Assembly: GCF_019925205.1 (NCBI RefSeq)
Contig: NC_083565.1
Coordinates: 17,140,241-17,204,240 of the forward strand
From: Metopolophium dirhodum
Taxonomy: Eukaryota; Arthropoda; Insecta; Hemiptera; Aphididae
Reading direction: 5' to 3'
Length of the DNA stretch: 64,000 bases
Numbering within the stretch: the stretch's first letter is position 1; each line of letters starts with the position of its first letter. Shown in pieces: positions 25,893 through 39,800 of the stretch. A program made the position numbers and the translations under genes. A model generated the notes under the pieces. The model worked only from the letters and a program-made list of their open reading frames with translations. It had not been told where the DNA came from and made no database searches.

Positions 25893-26738
25893 AGTAGCCT
25901 ATTTACGTGGAACCCTGATTTAAATTTTCAATCCTTAGCTATAAAAGTTGAACATTTTATACATTTTTTACTACAAAATAATTATTAAATTTTAAATTTG
26001 ATAAATTTTGTCAACATTTGAACTTAAAATGCTTATTAAAAAAAATTATGCCAATGTATTTTTAATATTTTGCAACTGTTAAAGTAACAATATATAAGGA
26101 GCCTTGTATTAAAATAATATCGAATTATATAATTCATTTTTGAATCCAATGATATAATATCATTGTATACGAAATACGGTTCTGAGCGGAGACGGTTTGT
26201 CAGTGTGGATATTTTATATTATATTTATATTGTTATTACTTATTATTAATAGGGTAGCCGGTAAGTTAAATTAATATTATAAAATTATGACTTTTTTATT
26301 AAAATATGAATTGATAAAATAAACTTATGATATACATTTCAAATATCTACGTGGTTATTCGTTTTTTAATTACAACAAAATAAGAAAATCGCTACTTGAG
26401 AAATCGAGTGAATATCCAATGTTGTAAAAATTTGAACTTCAAACGCTTAAATTAAACTTTCTTATAGATATTTTTATTTTGATAAAGATAGACAAACTTA
26501 TAAGCAATCTTGTACCTATTACATTTTAAAATCTTAGATTTTTAATTTTCAATTGTCATGTTAAAAATTTAGTAAGAGCTTTGTATTCAATTTCTAAGCT
26601 TTTTTACCCAACAAATAACATTTTATTGACATTCATAGAAAAAAAACTAATAAAATTGGAAACTAAAAATGACCGAAAACAGTTCAAAACAAATCAAAAT
26701 ATGTTTAAAATGTCATCGTGTATATAAAACCCTAATAT

Positions 26739-27084
26739 AAACAACCAATAAACAATCAAAACAGGAAAAATGAAACAGTCCTTAACAGACTAAGAAAAGG
26801 TAGGACACACAAAATTCACCCACGGGTTCTTAATGGCTAAAGAAAGCCCCTCAATTTGCACCACATGTGGAACACGCATAACAGTAAAACACATACTCAC
26901 TGATTGTCTAAAATACGAAGACCTCTGGGAAAAAACAATCTGCCTGAAGAATTATCCGAAATCCTGGGACCCAACGAAGATGCAAACAACAAAATAATAA
27001 ATTTTCTAAAAATGTCTGATTTGTATAAACTTATTTAGCAAAATACCTTCATAATAATAATACTGTTTAAAAAAAAAACAACCA
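26739..27084 (+). pseudogene. 5'-truncated RNase H-bearing non-LTR fragment
   Basis: The insertion covers 26748-27075 and is flanked by a 9-bp direct repeat, AAACAACCA, at 26739-26747 and 27076-27084. It ends in an A-run, as expected of a truncated retrotransposon insertion. It encodes a short protein tail: a frame with NRLRKGR, then after a one-base shift a frame with FTHGFLM and the zinc-like pattern C-T-T-C-G-T-R-I-T-V-K-H followed by LTDC. This is the conserved C-terminal region after RNase H in many insect non-LTR polymerases. The frameshift and truncation make it non-functional. It lies inside the modular repeat and is therefore younger than it. Confidence 0.75.
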
Positions 27085-27412
27085 TTGAAAATTTCATGTA
27101 TATACGCCATACGGTTATTTGTTTTAGAGTTACATCAAAAACCAAAATCGATTTGGCCAAAAACCGATTTTACGTAAAAATTCCTGTTTTCCCTTAACTT
27201 TTATGCTGTTTTCCCCGGCGCTTTTGAAAACTATTGGGAATTTAAAATTTTGACTTCCCGAATGCACCACCTAGATTCACTTTCCTATCGACTATATACT
27301 ATATACTACATACTGCCCAAACGGTAGGGACAGACACAAAAATTTAAAATTTAAAAAAACCACACTTCATTGTAAAATAATCAATACATTCACCGCTCCG
27401 CTCAGAATCTAG

Positions 27413-30400
27413 AACATGAATACAAACGTGGAGACAGGCATATACTGACGTGGAAACCCTCAAACTTCGAAAAGGAATATTTTTAAGTCAGGAGTCAAGA
27501 CAGCAGCGTCTTTTTACTTTTTATTCGTCAAGGCCCAAGAGGGATTTCCTGGTATGTATTTACTGGATAAGTAACTTAAACATTTAAATCCTTTTAAAAT
27601 ATTTTTCAATTTAGACCATACCTAGATAATATAAGAAAAGCTTTGATGTTGGATGTTTGAAAGTCGCCATTGTATAAACATCGACATTTTGAGAAAAATA
27701 TCTATCTTCGAATACAAAAAAAAGATGCAGTAAAATAAAATATGTTAATATTTTGAATTATAAAAACCTAACAATATTTTCATGACTAAAAAAATAAAAT
27801 AAATATTTCAGTGTTACATCTTGCAAGCATTATGTAAGTCAGACCGGTGTAATATGTTGCTTCAAATTCTACAGGGAAGAGTGTCGGTGTCTTACATTAG
27901 AAAGAAAATATCAACCTGTAGGTACATATTATAAATTATAATATTTTATTGGAAACCACGACGCGACAAAGGCGACGCAAACCTGCAGTATATAATAATA
28001 ATAATATTATAACATGCGTAATATTATGTACGGGACTTATGCAATGGACAATACGCACGCAGTTAGCTAATATTATATTATTGTACAATATAATATAATG
28101 ATCGATATCGATCTCCGACACGGAGGAAAACGCCGAGTCGCATAGTAGGTACATAATAATCATACAATTTATATATAATACAATTACAATATTATACCTA
28201 ATACCTAGTTTATACGTACTCGGGTGGGTATAATATATGATATAGTATTATATATATACATATATAATATATATGTGATATACCTGTTGCGCGCCCGATG
28301 TTTTATTCAAACGTCGCAAAACGCAACGACGGTGCAGCGGTTCAAATCGAAACGAATCCCGTGTATAGGGTGCCTGAATATATCCCGCGGATCAAATTAG
28401 GAATTCGTCTCGATGTATTCGCTAAGCATAATAATACAAGCGTACAGCCATAATGGTAGACGATGACAAGCGTCTTAAACGTGTCGAATATTATAACGAC
28501 GTTGAGCAGCTGCGGCTTGAGATTATATTATTATGGGTGTTCAGCTCGATCTGTGCCGGTCAAAAGGACGCATAATATTACCTATATCATGTTATTTTAA
28601 TAAAACTCCACCGGAGAACTGCAATGGCGTATTTGAGAAAGAGACGATGATGGGTGCGGGCCCTTTGTCAAGAGTGTACCTTATTTTTTTGTGTGAGCTA
28701 CTATGATTGCTGTTGTCATATCTATAAAATAATAAAACCGTAATCAACATATCACTGTTAAAAATAATAAAAATCGAGGAGTCAAGCGTCCATAATCTAT
28801 ATAGTTTCAAGAGTTAAATTTAAAAAAAATGTAACCGCTCTACCCCTTCCGGCTAGTTAGTATAGGGCTTCAGATGGGCCACTGCTGCAGAGTGCAGACG
28901 TGTCTCATCGTCTGCCACTCTCAGTCCTCAGATACTACGTGAATTATTATACCGGAGGTGTTGACCGCAAATTATATAACACGAAGGTATATAAATAGGT
29001 ATTATATAGATTATAGAGTGAGAAATATACATAACCCGTTTTAAATATGTTTTTATTTTTTGACGCCATGAACGTAAAAAAACTGTCCTCGCGTATCTAT
29101 TAAATAATTTGAATGCACCGATTGTGTTGCATAAAAGCTGTATAAAATTATGTTTGATTAATACCTACCTACGTACGTACGTGGTTTTTGATTGTTGATA
29201 AGATGTATACCTATTTGTTATCACTAGACCGTAAAGATGAATAAGTATCGAGAACCGTCAGTATTTTTTTTTTTTTAGGTATTTTTAATAAGCGTTTTAT
29301 ATACGTAATTATTTATATATGTGAGTACTGTCATATACATACTATGTACCGATGATGGAGTATATACTACATACTATATAGATATATAACAAATTGTATA
29401 TAATATTATATCGATTATCGATGTACCGTATATAATATTCGCATATAGGCATACAGCATGCTTGACTGTCACGAGCAGTGAGAATTGAATTCGATTAGAT
29501 TATAGGTATTATAATGACCTTTATCGCGAATCAACGTTTGGCAGGCAAAACGAAAAGACGATTAAATTACGCCTATATATATATATATAAGGATACTGCA
29601 GTGCCCTGCTGCTGCTGTTTTATTTTATATATACCTACCTAGTGTAATATATATTGTACACCTCTGCGTAATACAAACAATAAATTATTGTCTGGCGCAG
29701 TAACGTATCATTATTTTAATGGCACGTGAAAGCCACAATAAGCTCTATATACAAGATATTATTACAATATTACATATTATTAATGTTGGTACTCTACAAA
29801 CATAATAATATGTAATAATATACATAGTTAAAAACGAAATATTTTCCGTACTTATAATTCACTTACAAACCTTCCATAGACTATCTGCATGTCTAACTAC
29901 GTATAATATAATTTAGATTGTGTAATTCTAATAATAGATAGGTACAGTACCCCAAAAGCCGTATACAAATATACAATATATTTAAAGATGTTTTTTTCTT
30001 ATTTATGACATTAGATAGGCGTTTTTTTTGTATAGACTATTAGATTACTGTTGAAAAATCCTCGTTCAAATCTTTTGATTTGCCACGGACGAGACGCGTT
30101 GGGAGATACACTGATACGGTACTTTTGGGACGTGCTGATATCATAGCTGCCTTAATAACTGCAGCAAATCGTGAAGTATTATATAATATCGTCATACCTA
30201 TTATACACTGTCGTCGGAATCGTTTGCCGAAATTTCTAAAGAAATAAATCCCCCCGATCGAAATAATATACCCATCCACTTTTACAATAATAATATTATT
30301 ATATATACGTAGGTATATTATATATATATATTACATTATACCTAGTGCATAGTACTCGTCGTTGTCGTCGTCGACGTAGCTGTACGCTGCAGTGATTGCG

Positions 30401-33160
30401 AACTATTACGTGACTTGACAATAGAAAAATCGTGAAGCACGCTATTTTAAACGGCTGTATTACTTCGACAAGTTCCTCCGGCGTCCGTCACGACGAACCT
30501 GCAACTGCAGCCGAGTATCTTCCAAAATATGTATACACTCGCTATTGTTATGCAAATACGTCACCGCGCAGCCAGTGTCCATTATAGCGGTCGAATATAT
30601 ATTTTAATGACACGTGAGTAATAAAAAAAAATACCTATGTATAATCATGAATAACATGAATTCGCACTTGGACGTCGTGCACAGAACCACGCCGTGTATC
30701 GGATAAATAATAAAAAATAAATATATTAAATATATAAGTACAATTCAAAAACCTTTTATACTAAAAATAAACTGACCAATTATTATTTATATTCAAAGCG
30801 TGTTTCAAACATTTCTATAGACAATTTGGTACATATGTACGTTATACGTGCAATATTATTATAATAGTTCTCAGAAATATCTGACGGGATGATGTATATC
30901 ACTCAAGTATCCATTTCAATAAGACTAAAAGATACTCAGAGGAATACCTTAATCTAGCTTAATTCTTTAAACGGTATGCTCACGGGAACAAGTGAATAAC
31001 TAACCCTCATAATATATAATATACTGAGTGATTCACCAAGTGGCACAAGCATGCTCGTTCCATTATTTTTTTTATAAAGAATATATATATTTTCTTACTG
31101 TTAGAATTTTTAAGTAGGTATATTTATGGACCGAATTTTCAAATAGTTCGATTTTCAGATGATTTAAAAAGTGTTCTGTGACGAGACAGACTAAATGTTT
31201 TAGATGAGAATCAACGTTTTCTACTATACATTTTTAAAAGTATAATTTATTTAAACATTTTGATATAATATAGCGAATAAATCAAAATGTTAACGAATAG
31301 TTTTTAGAGTGATTAAAATTTATACATATACCACTGTACCTACTAAAGATTTTAATAGCCCTTAAAAATGGTTTTACAAAAATATAGAATATATGTGATA
31401 TTTAATTTAGCCATGGTTAAGTACACTCTCATCATTTTTAATAATTATAAAATGCTAATAGGTATATTATATAGGTAGATTAATATTAATTACTATAATT
31501 TTAAAATCGTCATAGCCCCCATTTCATCCAACCCTAGTATCATAAACTTATTGATTTTTCCTTGAAGTACACAAATTAAATAAATCAAAAATACTCATTC
31601 GAATTCAAATTTAGATGGGTAAATCAAAATTTAAAAAAAAGTCATCTACTTAACAATTTACATGAAAAGAGAGTGATTCTCATATTTTGAAAAAAATAAG
31701 TTGGCATACTCACGCAGGGTATAGTTAACTGGTATAAAGAATCGAAGTATTTTAAAATATAGTATATGGTTTATATCGGAATAGTATGATAATGATTTTG
31801 CATAAATCTAGGTATGTATTTTATTATAAATATCCGTAATGCGTACCGCTAGGTGATGTATGAACTTGTTTTCTTTAGTAGCTACCTGTCAAATAGTATT
31901 TTCTCTTTTTCAATTACAGTTTATGAAAATATTATGGTCCTTAAGTACACTTAATAATTCCTTAAGTCAGAATTTGGATAAATTCATTATTGAAATGAAA
32001 AAACCAAAAGGGCTTGGTTTGGTTAATCGCGCCCAGTGTATTAATTCATTATGCACGCGTATTAAATAATTCGTGTTTCGTGTAAACTAAGATATTTAAG
32101 TTTATCAGGTATATCGTATATATGCGATGAAATAGATTTTACATTATGATTGATAATCGTAATTCGTATTCTGTGGCTTGTAAAAATGTAACGGTGGTTT
32201 TTGCGTAAGATCGCCTGTGGGAAGGACGGCTAGAGACCCACATATATAAATACTTTGAGAATATAATTAATTTTTTATATCGTTATAATTCTGTTATTAA
32301 AACCTATTAGTCGATCATTTTTGTTATCTTCTGTCATTCATTTTATTAAATAACATAACATGAAACAATAATTACGAAGAAATATAAATTCATACGCAAT
32401 AATAACGATTGCGTGTAGATTTATAATAATATTATCGGTCCGATGACAGTAAAAATATATTTACGAAAGTATATAAATTTGTTTTTATGAATAATCATTA
32501 AACAATAAGTTGTAACTTGTATTAAATTAATAAAACTATCAAAAATGTTTCAACATTAAAACATTAAAAGAGCAACACGTCTAACAGTAAGGTATTAATT
32601 ATTATTTTGTATTATTATTTATTAGGTAGGAATAGTATATATTTTATTATATTATGTTATTGGTTTAATATTACAATAGTATCTATTATTCTAAATTGAA
32701 GTAAATAATTATAGTTATAAGTTATAACTTATAACTTATAAGTATCCATCCAATGCATTTACAAGATGAATTAATGGATTTTAAAACCTTTCATCATTAG
32801 CCACGTTTATTATATATAGTTTAAATGTTTACCTTTATGACTTTAAAGTACAATGTCTAAACAAAATGTCATCCCATCTCTTTAGAAAATGCCTAAATGT
32901 ATACGTCTTAGATACATCACTAAAAATTATTATACTATATGAAGTGAAAAATAAACTATCTATATAGGTGTACCTACTCGGCTAGCCGCTAGTGGCTGCC
33001 TAATATATATTTATATTTTAACATTTAATATTCAATGTTTTCGGTAATTATTTTATTATATTAGGTTAGGTAGGGACTGGTTGTTTATTCCATAATAGTG
33101 TGTGAAAATATAAATATTGAAAACATCTGTAGTAATATATTAAACTGTACTATGATAATA
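27413..33160. other. Gene-poor AT-rich DNA
   Basis: No gene can be supported. A segment at 31788-31930 is a diverged copy of 1050-1200. A stretch from about 31026 shares an end motif with the possible MITE at 5190. A second copy of a 20-bp palindrome is at 32715-32734. GC-richer patches occur around 28290-28560 and 30350-30560 and could be regulatory, but no exon is evident. The ORF at 30040-30279 (minus, 79 codons) has no recognisable domain and I do not call it. Confidence 0.5.
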
Positions 33161-33564
33161 CAGTAGGTCAGAATTTTTCAACTCATGGTACGCGTACCAC
33201 TAGTAGTACGTGAAAAGCCCATACCTAAATGGTATATGCTACAAAAATCTCCCTTTATAAAAAAAAAAATGGAATGGGCCCTGGATCATTATTCACATTA
33301 AATATTATTTGGTATATTTGATATTAATAATAATATAACTAATATAACTAATATACCTAAGTAATAATTATTGTACATATTTCATTTTCTTTTTGTGTGC
33401 ATAAAATTCTTATATTGTCATGTAGTTAGTACATGTAAAATTACGTAAACCTACGTTTTTGATAAGTAAAACAAAGGTTATTAGGTCAAATGGTACATGA
33501 ACATTTTCAAACTTTATAGGTGGTATACACGGATATGAAAAGGTTGAGAACCACTGCAGTAGGT
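33161..33564. mobile_element. hAT-type non-autonomous element (388 bp) with perfect target duplication
   Basis: The element spans 33169-33556. The left end CAGAATTTTTCAACTCATGG and the reverse-complemented right end CAGTGGTTCTCAACCTTTTC are imperfect inverted repeats, continuing into GTACCAC and GTATACCAC. A perfect 8-bp direct repeat, CAGTAGGT, flanks it at 33161-33168 and 33557-33564. The 8-bp duplication with CAG ends places it in hAT. It carries no ORF. Confidence 0.8.
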
Positions 33565-33944
33565 ATAATACTTAAATCTATTAAAACTTAATATTCAATT
33601 TAACTAGGTATATTATAGAATAAAGAGTTTGCAGATTTACCTATACAAATATGAAATAGGTTATAAATGTTCTATGTTCTATCATCACGCTTACATTATT
33701 ATTTCATGTAGAATAGTTTATCTAAATTATTTTCAGTGATAGGCTTCTGTTTATATACTGAGTAGGTACATAATTAATTAACGTAATTATTTAAGTGTGC
33801 ACTGCAGTAAAATATGGCATAAAATATTTTGATACATATACAGCTATGAAGATAATGTTATATTAATTATTATGTATATAACTACTATTAAGAAGTACCT
33901 ACTATTATAGTACCCATACCTACTTCAATATTGTAGACCTATAG

Positions 33945-34225
33945 TAGTGGCGTAGCCAGGAGGACTGAGGAGGTCGTAACACTCAGCTTTTCAGGAAATG
34001 TTAAATATGCTTTCAGTGTTCTGTTAACGTATTATGCATGATGTATTAAAAAAACATTTTAATTTCTATGAAGGTTTCGGCTTAAGTCTAAAATATATTA
34101 TACCCACAGCATCAGCATGATGCATCACAAACTTCATATGAGAGATCCTAGAACGGTTAGAACCTAGTGCCTCTTCCGTATAACAAATTATCAACCCCCT
34201 CAAGAAAAATTTTGCTACTCCACTG
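33945..34225. mobile_element. hAT-like MITE (about 281 bp)
   Basis: The left end TAGTGGCGTAGCCAGG and the reverse-complemented right end CAGTGGAGTAGCAAAA are similar inverted termini. The flanking 8-mers ACCTATAG and GTATATAG agree at 6 of 8 positions, consistent with an old target duplication. A short ORF crossing the right end (34066-34302) is not a gene. Confidence 0.55.
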
Positions 34226-35471
34226 GTATATAGCCTATATAATATAAAGTAATATTTAGGTATAGATTTAAATTTTGGTGGTACTACTGAGTACCTTCCC
34301 ACTCCGTTATATTCACCGATATTTCACTCAACAAAATTATTTATTGTACAAATGTATGTATAGTTTGTAATTATTCTTTTAATAAAAAAAAAATAAAAAA
34401 ACATTTAAATTTAAATTAAAAAAAACATTTTCACCCAAATCATTATACCTAATATGCGTTGATATTTTTTGTATTGCTTTATACAATACACAATATTGTT
34501 TTTTCTATAAGTAAAATATAATTAAAAATGATTACATGAGCAATATTGAACGCTGGTCCACTAATCACGATATACATTAAAAATATAGGTACCTATATAT
34601 TTATATTTATGTAATTTTCCATTCAATTTAAGTATGTATGTAAGGAATACTTTTTAAAAATATTATTAATTCAATATTCGTAATTCCAGTCTCAAAGTTA
34701 TTTAAATGATGCGTATAAACACAAAATGCATTTCATAGAAGCACGTTAATTATATAAAAAAATAAAATGTATCTAAACACGTACTTGATATCTGTATATA
34801 CCCTGTAGTCGTTACATGTTATTTAGTCCGGCGATGATCTTCCCACTGATGGAAACACCAAACGTTTCGCGCGCACTGCAAATACCGATACATTTTTGTT
34901 AATCTATTGTAAAATGTTTCGACACATTAAAATGAAAAATAGCATATTATGTTTTTAAAGGAAAACTTTTATGTGGGTAAAAAAAATATAATTATTATTT
35001 ATTATTATACTAAAAACAAAACTATTGCTGAACGGTTTTTGGAGTTTTACCGGTCCGTGAGTCATCGAGACACTGTAGAGGCGACGGTGACGACGACCGA
35101 CCGGGAAGTGAAGACGAAAGGCGGGCCCTCGCCAGTCCACACTCTCTTTTCGCCGGTGAAAGTGGTTTGCTGTAAGCAGATGTACCATACGTAATTTATT
35201 ATAACTAATAATCGTAACACAGCTGATACGGTTTATGCAGGAGGAAGTAGCTAAAACTTTTTTACTTAAACGAATATGTTTAATACTTACTGATATAGTA
35301 ATATTGTCTAAACATTCTATGCCGGTATCGTTTTAGTGTTATATTAAATATTTGATACATTGGATCCAATTTCATCGAAAACTGTTAACGCAAAACTATA
35401 AATCCGGAACAAATTGAATTTTAACTATTATCTGCTTCAGTGGTCGTGAACCTTTTACTGAATACGACAGT
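34226..35471. other. Gene-poor DNA with one GC-rich patch
   Basis: No gene supported. Around 35040-35170 both strands show an open frame of about 80 codons over a GC-richer patch. Both being open argues against either being real coding sequence. The patch may be an untranslated exon or promoter. Confidence 0.4.
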
Positions 35472-35944
35472 GAAGTCAGAATTTGACGCTCGGACTTTTG
35501 AAGTTAGCTAGTTGACATTTCATATACATCCGGCCGTCACGTGATCACTCGCTCGCTGTAACTGTTTCAAACATATTTTGTATGTATCTTTATGATAGGT
35601 ATTTTACAACATTAAATAATATGTGTATTATACTTAAAACAAACACTACTGTCATAACTAATAATTAATTAATACATCATTAAGTCATACAAATTATTTA
35701 TAAAAGCACGCGAGGTGTGATTGTGTACAATAATACAAGATACTTATAATATATAAAAACATAACTTATAATAATAAGGAAAAAATAGCAATAATAATGT
35801 TAATGATAATTTTTTGTTATCATTACGCGGACAATTAAAATCAAAAACATCCCTCGACTTGTTATGTAAAACCACCTTGGGTGGTTTTCGGACTTCAAAC
35901 AGCAATAACTTCAAAACCAAGTCCGAGCGCCAAATTTTGAATTC
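35472..35944. repeat. Long inverted repeat (fold-back element)
   Basis: The left arm (35472 onward) reads GAAGTCAGAATTTGACGCTC and the right arm, reverse-complemented from 35944, reads GAATTCAAAATTTGGCGCTC. Both continue through GGAC and TTTTGAAGTTA, so the arms pair over about 35 bp with a 4-base gap. The 400-bp spacer has no ORF of interest. The structure is probably a MITE or a fold-back element. I found no target duplication. Confidence 0.65.
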
Positions 35945-36821
35945 ACCATGATTTTTAAATTTCAACGTGCTTAACTACACACTTTTGTTGAAACAAAAAA
36001 AATACAAAATAAAGAGTGTCCGGTAAGATATAAATATACCAAAAAATTATATATATGTAGGTATGTCACGTTTTAATAATACAAAATTCATATTAATAAA
36101 TCAGACCAGTGGCCACTCACAATTCACTTCCAATAGTTCCAATATCAGAATGTATACGTGTGGATATCGAAACCGGAAAATACAACCGGATTCATACGTA
36201 ATGCCATGATATATAAATATAGGTACTTATCTTATTATAATATATCGTTGACGTTAGTCGGCCTCTAGCTATTATCCATATAGTGTGTATGAGTTCTTTT
36301 AGGGAAAATGTAAACAATATATTTAGATTTATTCATAAAAAACACAATATATTATATTCAATATGTCATAATAATATGCATCTTTCAATACAATTAAACA
36401 CGAAATATAGGTATCTACTTAAAATTATAACAATACCAATAAATAATAAACTTTATTTGATATTTGACTAATAATAACAATGGTATTAATTCTTAAACAA
36501 TTTAAAAATATAAATGACTGATATCAAATAAAATTACTAAACAGCATCTATTGAAATTTATTTGTATCACCTACTATAAAGTATTTATTAACATATAAAT
36601 TAAAAAAATTAGAAAAATAAAAATAAGAACTAAGTAAAATCATAATTAGCAGTACAGAGGACAGCAAGCAAGCATAGCTAGCAAATAGGTTAAGGTATTA
36701 ATAAAAAAAAAATACAATTAATTGTTATAAATTGAATAGTTCCAGTTAGGTGACGGTTTAAAGTAATTTAAGTAGTAGTATAAAGTCGATTAAAATTAAA
36801 AATTAAAAACTAAAAATTATT
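35945..36821. other. Intergenic DNA downstream of the coiled-coil gene
   Basis: No gene seen. It contains a short AAAGAGTGTCCGGTAAG motif near 36012 that recurs in similar form near 47732 (GGGGTGTCCGGTAAAG), pointing to another dispersed repeat family. Confidence 0.4.
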
Positions 36822-36827
36822 TTTATT
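36822..36827 (-). terminator. Polyadenylation signal of the coiled-coil gene
   Basis: AATAAA on the minus strand, 3 nt after the stop codon of the gene starting at 40824. It is very close to the stop, so the true site could also lie further downstream in the AT-rich flank. Confidence 0.45.
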
Positions 36828-36830
36828 TCA

Positions 36831-39800
36831 TTATTGATGTAATGATGTCCCTGTACATGAGCAGAGACAGTTTTCAAATGATTTTATTTTTTCCTCGCGA
36901 ATTTCGCAAAGTCTTTTCATAAACGTATTCTCTGATTGAAGTTTAGACGTGTAATCAACCAAACCTTCCATTAGCTGTTAAAAATTAAATTTTAATCATG
37001 GCCTGTTATAATATTTGGTAGATATATATTATAATGTATAAATACCTAATTGTATAAATCTCACCTGGGATATATTGTTTCTGGTATTTGTTATACTTGT
37101 GTCACAGCACCTTTCAGGAATTCCATTGTTTATGTCATTTAATATCAACGACTGCTTTGAAAAAATTATAATAACATATTTTTCAATATACAATTTATAA
37201 TTTAGTGACAGTGTTTCATACATATCGTCAAAAGATTTTTTTGTAGGGTATAACAACAACTAGATATTGAATACTGATTCAGACAAAGATATTAGTTTCA
37301 TTATCATAATTTTCTCAAAAACCGATTTTGCGTAAAAATTCCCGTTTTTCCTTAATTTTTCTCTTGTTTTTCACGTCGCTTTTGAAAACTACTGTTACAT
37401 TTTTACTTTTTCCCCCCAAAGTACCAACTACATTCACTTTTCTATCAGAAAAGTTACCGTTGAAGAAAATCCAAGCGCATTTACTATCCTAAAAGGTGAT
37501 GACAGACACAAAAAAAAAAATAAAAAAAAACACACATCATTGTAAAATCAATACATTCATCGCTTCACTCAGAATCTAAAATAATAAGTCAAATAATTAT
37601 AAAAATATAAAACCGATATGTCAAACCCTCAAAAATATTTTATCCTCAATAATTTTTGTAATGGGTGGTTTTATTCTAAGATTATTCCAAAATTATAAAA
37701 ACGATTTTACGTAGTAAGTAAGTGTTTTATCTGGAAGTCAGATAAAAAGCCATGGAAAAAAAGCCAAGAAAAAAATAAGCCACAAAAAAAGTTAGTTAAA
37801 AATTAATAAATACGTAGGTATATAAAAAAAAATACCAACAAAATGCCATAAAAAAATAACATTGTATTTTGTGGATAAACTACCTACATAATATTATCTT
37901 GAAATCAATTGATTTATGTCTTACACTTAGATATGTATAAAGTATATACTTTGTACAGTGTGATTCTTTTTTAAATGTACATTTTGGAGTCAGTATGAAT
38001 TACATATTACCTTGACATTGATTGATTTATGTCTTACACCTAGATATGTAAGCCTATTGGACTTGAAATGCTTACAAATATTTTGATTGATTTTAAATTA
38101 TTGTCTCTTTATAGGTTATGCCATATTGATATTATTAATACTAAAATAAATTACTATAATAATATTAATAGCAATATAAATACATGATAAAATTTCCTTA
38201 GGATCATTTTTTTTAAATTTTTTTGCACCCCCCTTTTATTTTTTTCCAATTCAAGCACTGGGATGTATATTATAATAATATATATCCCTTTAATCTTGCA
38301 TAATATTTATAATATCTTATAACAATAAAAATCTTGAAAGAGGTTAAATAATTACTATAGTGTATTGTGATTAGTGATAAGGTACATACTTGAATGTTAC
38401 AGACTTTAATCAATCGTTGTAGAGTGGTAAGAGATTCATTCAGTTGTGAACTTGCAATTTTTTCAGTTACCATTAAATGTGAATTTTTCAGTTTTAAACT
38501 TTCCTTTAAATCCCGAATTTCATTTCTCAAATTAACCTGTGTGTCTGAGAATTAAAAACCGATATTAATTTATAACAAAATAACCAGATATAATATTATA
38601 TTTTTAGACATACCCGCCATGTGTGCGATTATTGGATTGTATTTCTCTCTTATTTCTTCAATCTCATTTTGGTGTTGCAAAAGAATAAATTCTTTTTCTT
38701 TGGTTAAATTTTCTGTTAACGTAGCTTTGTATTCAATATCTTTGAGATGTTGATATTTATCTATCCAATAGTTACTTTTTTTAGACTGTTGCTGGGCGGC
38801 GTTTTGCATGTTGTACAACACTTTCTCATAACCGACTATAATATTTTTCCAGGTACCAACATTGTTTAGTAGTATGTCCATTTGCTCTTTTAATTTACTA
38901 TTAATGTGCAAATGATTACCGGATAGCAACGAAGATGACCGCGACGTTGCTGTGTGCTGCTGCTGTTGCTGTTGCTGTTTGCTTTGAGTTTTCAACTTGT
39001 GTATGATTTTATTTTTTTCCTTCAACACATTATCTAATGTAATAATATAGCATTTTAAATTCCAGGTATAGTCTTTATCTGACTTAATGCGATGTTTCAA
39101 ATCATTACTCTCATTTTGTACCAATGCGATTTCGATTTGTTTTTCGTGGAGCCGGTCCGTAAATTCATCCATTATTTGTTGCGTGTAAATTTTGTTTTTT
39201 TGACATTTTTCTTTTTCTTTGTTGTACTTTGCATTCACGAGTTTGTATTTGTTGGTCTGTTCTGTTATATTTGATTGAAGCTTTTTAATTAGTCTATCGC
39301 CATCGACGCATTTAATTTCCACGTCACTCAATCGTTGTCGGCACTCGTCGAGCAATGTTAATAAGTCTCTCTCTTTTAGCTTATCGTACATTGATTTCAA
39401 TTTCAAATAATCTTGTTTGAGGTTGTTATGTTCGTTTTGTTTGCCAATTAAAATTGTTTGGACCATTATTTGGTTTTTTATTTGAGAATTTAGCTTTTCA
39501 TTCTCGTTTTCCAAATATATCTGCCATTTTTTGTAATCGTTAATTTCTTTTATAAGTTGTTGATTTTTGTCTTCAATATTTTTAATTAAACATATATTAA
39601 CTGTTTTTAAATTTTCTTCTTTATCAGTTGTCAATTTTGCAAGCATATTGATTAAGTCACACAATTTGTGATTTTCGAATTCGACGTCGCTAGATCCTTG
39701 GATTTGGTTGATTTGTTCAGCGATCAACATTTTACCTTCGTACAATTCGTTATTATTTTGAGTATAATCAAATGCGTCATGAAAGTTTTGATCAGGAAAC

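Larger units (their letters stand above)
25629..27412 (+). repeat. Modular dispersed repeat, copy A (interrupted)
   Basis: The head starts AAAAAGGTGGGCAAGTGGG and the tail ends CCGCTCCGCTCAGAATCT. Parts of the same sequence recur at 37310-37579, 41740-42083, 42284-43368, 44830-46388 and 54908-55072. The head contains GATTCTGAGCG, an inverted copy of the tail CGCTCAGAATC, so subterminal inverted repeats are present. The interior carries diverged internal duplications. No ORF of the element itself is visible. A non-LTR fragment sits inside at 26748-27075. The superfamily is not determined. Confidence 0.7.

Noticed and set aside
30040..30279. 79-codon minus-strand ORF with a mixed composition
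   Set aside because: Slightly more protein-like than its neighbours, but no family motif, splice site or polyadenylation context supports it.
34949..35194. Open frames of about 80 codons on both strands over a GC-rich patch
   Set aside because: Both strands open at once, neither has a domain or splice context.
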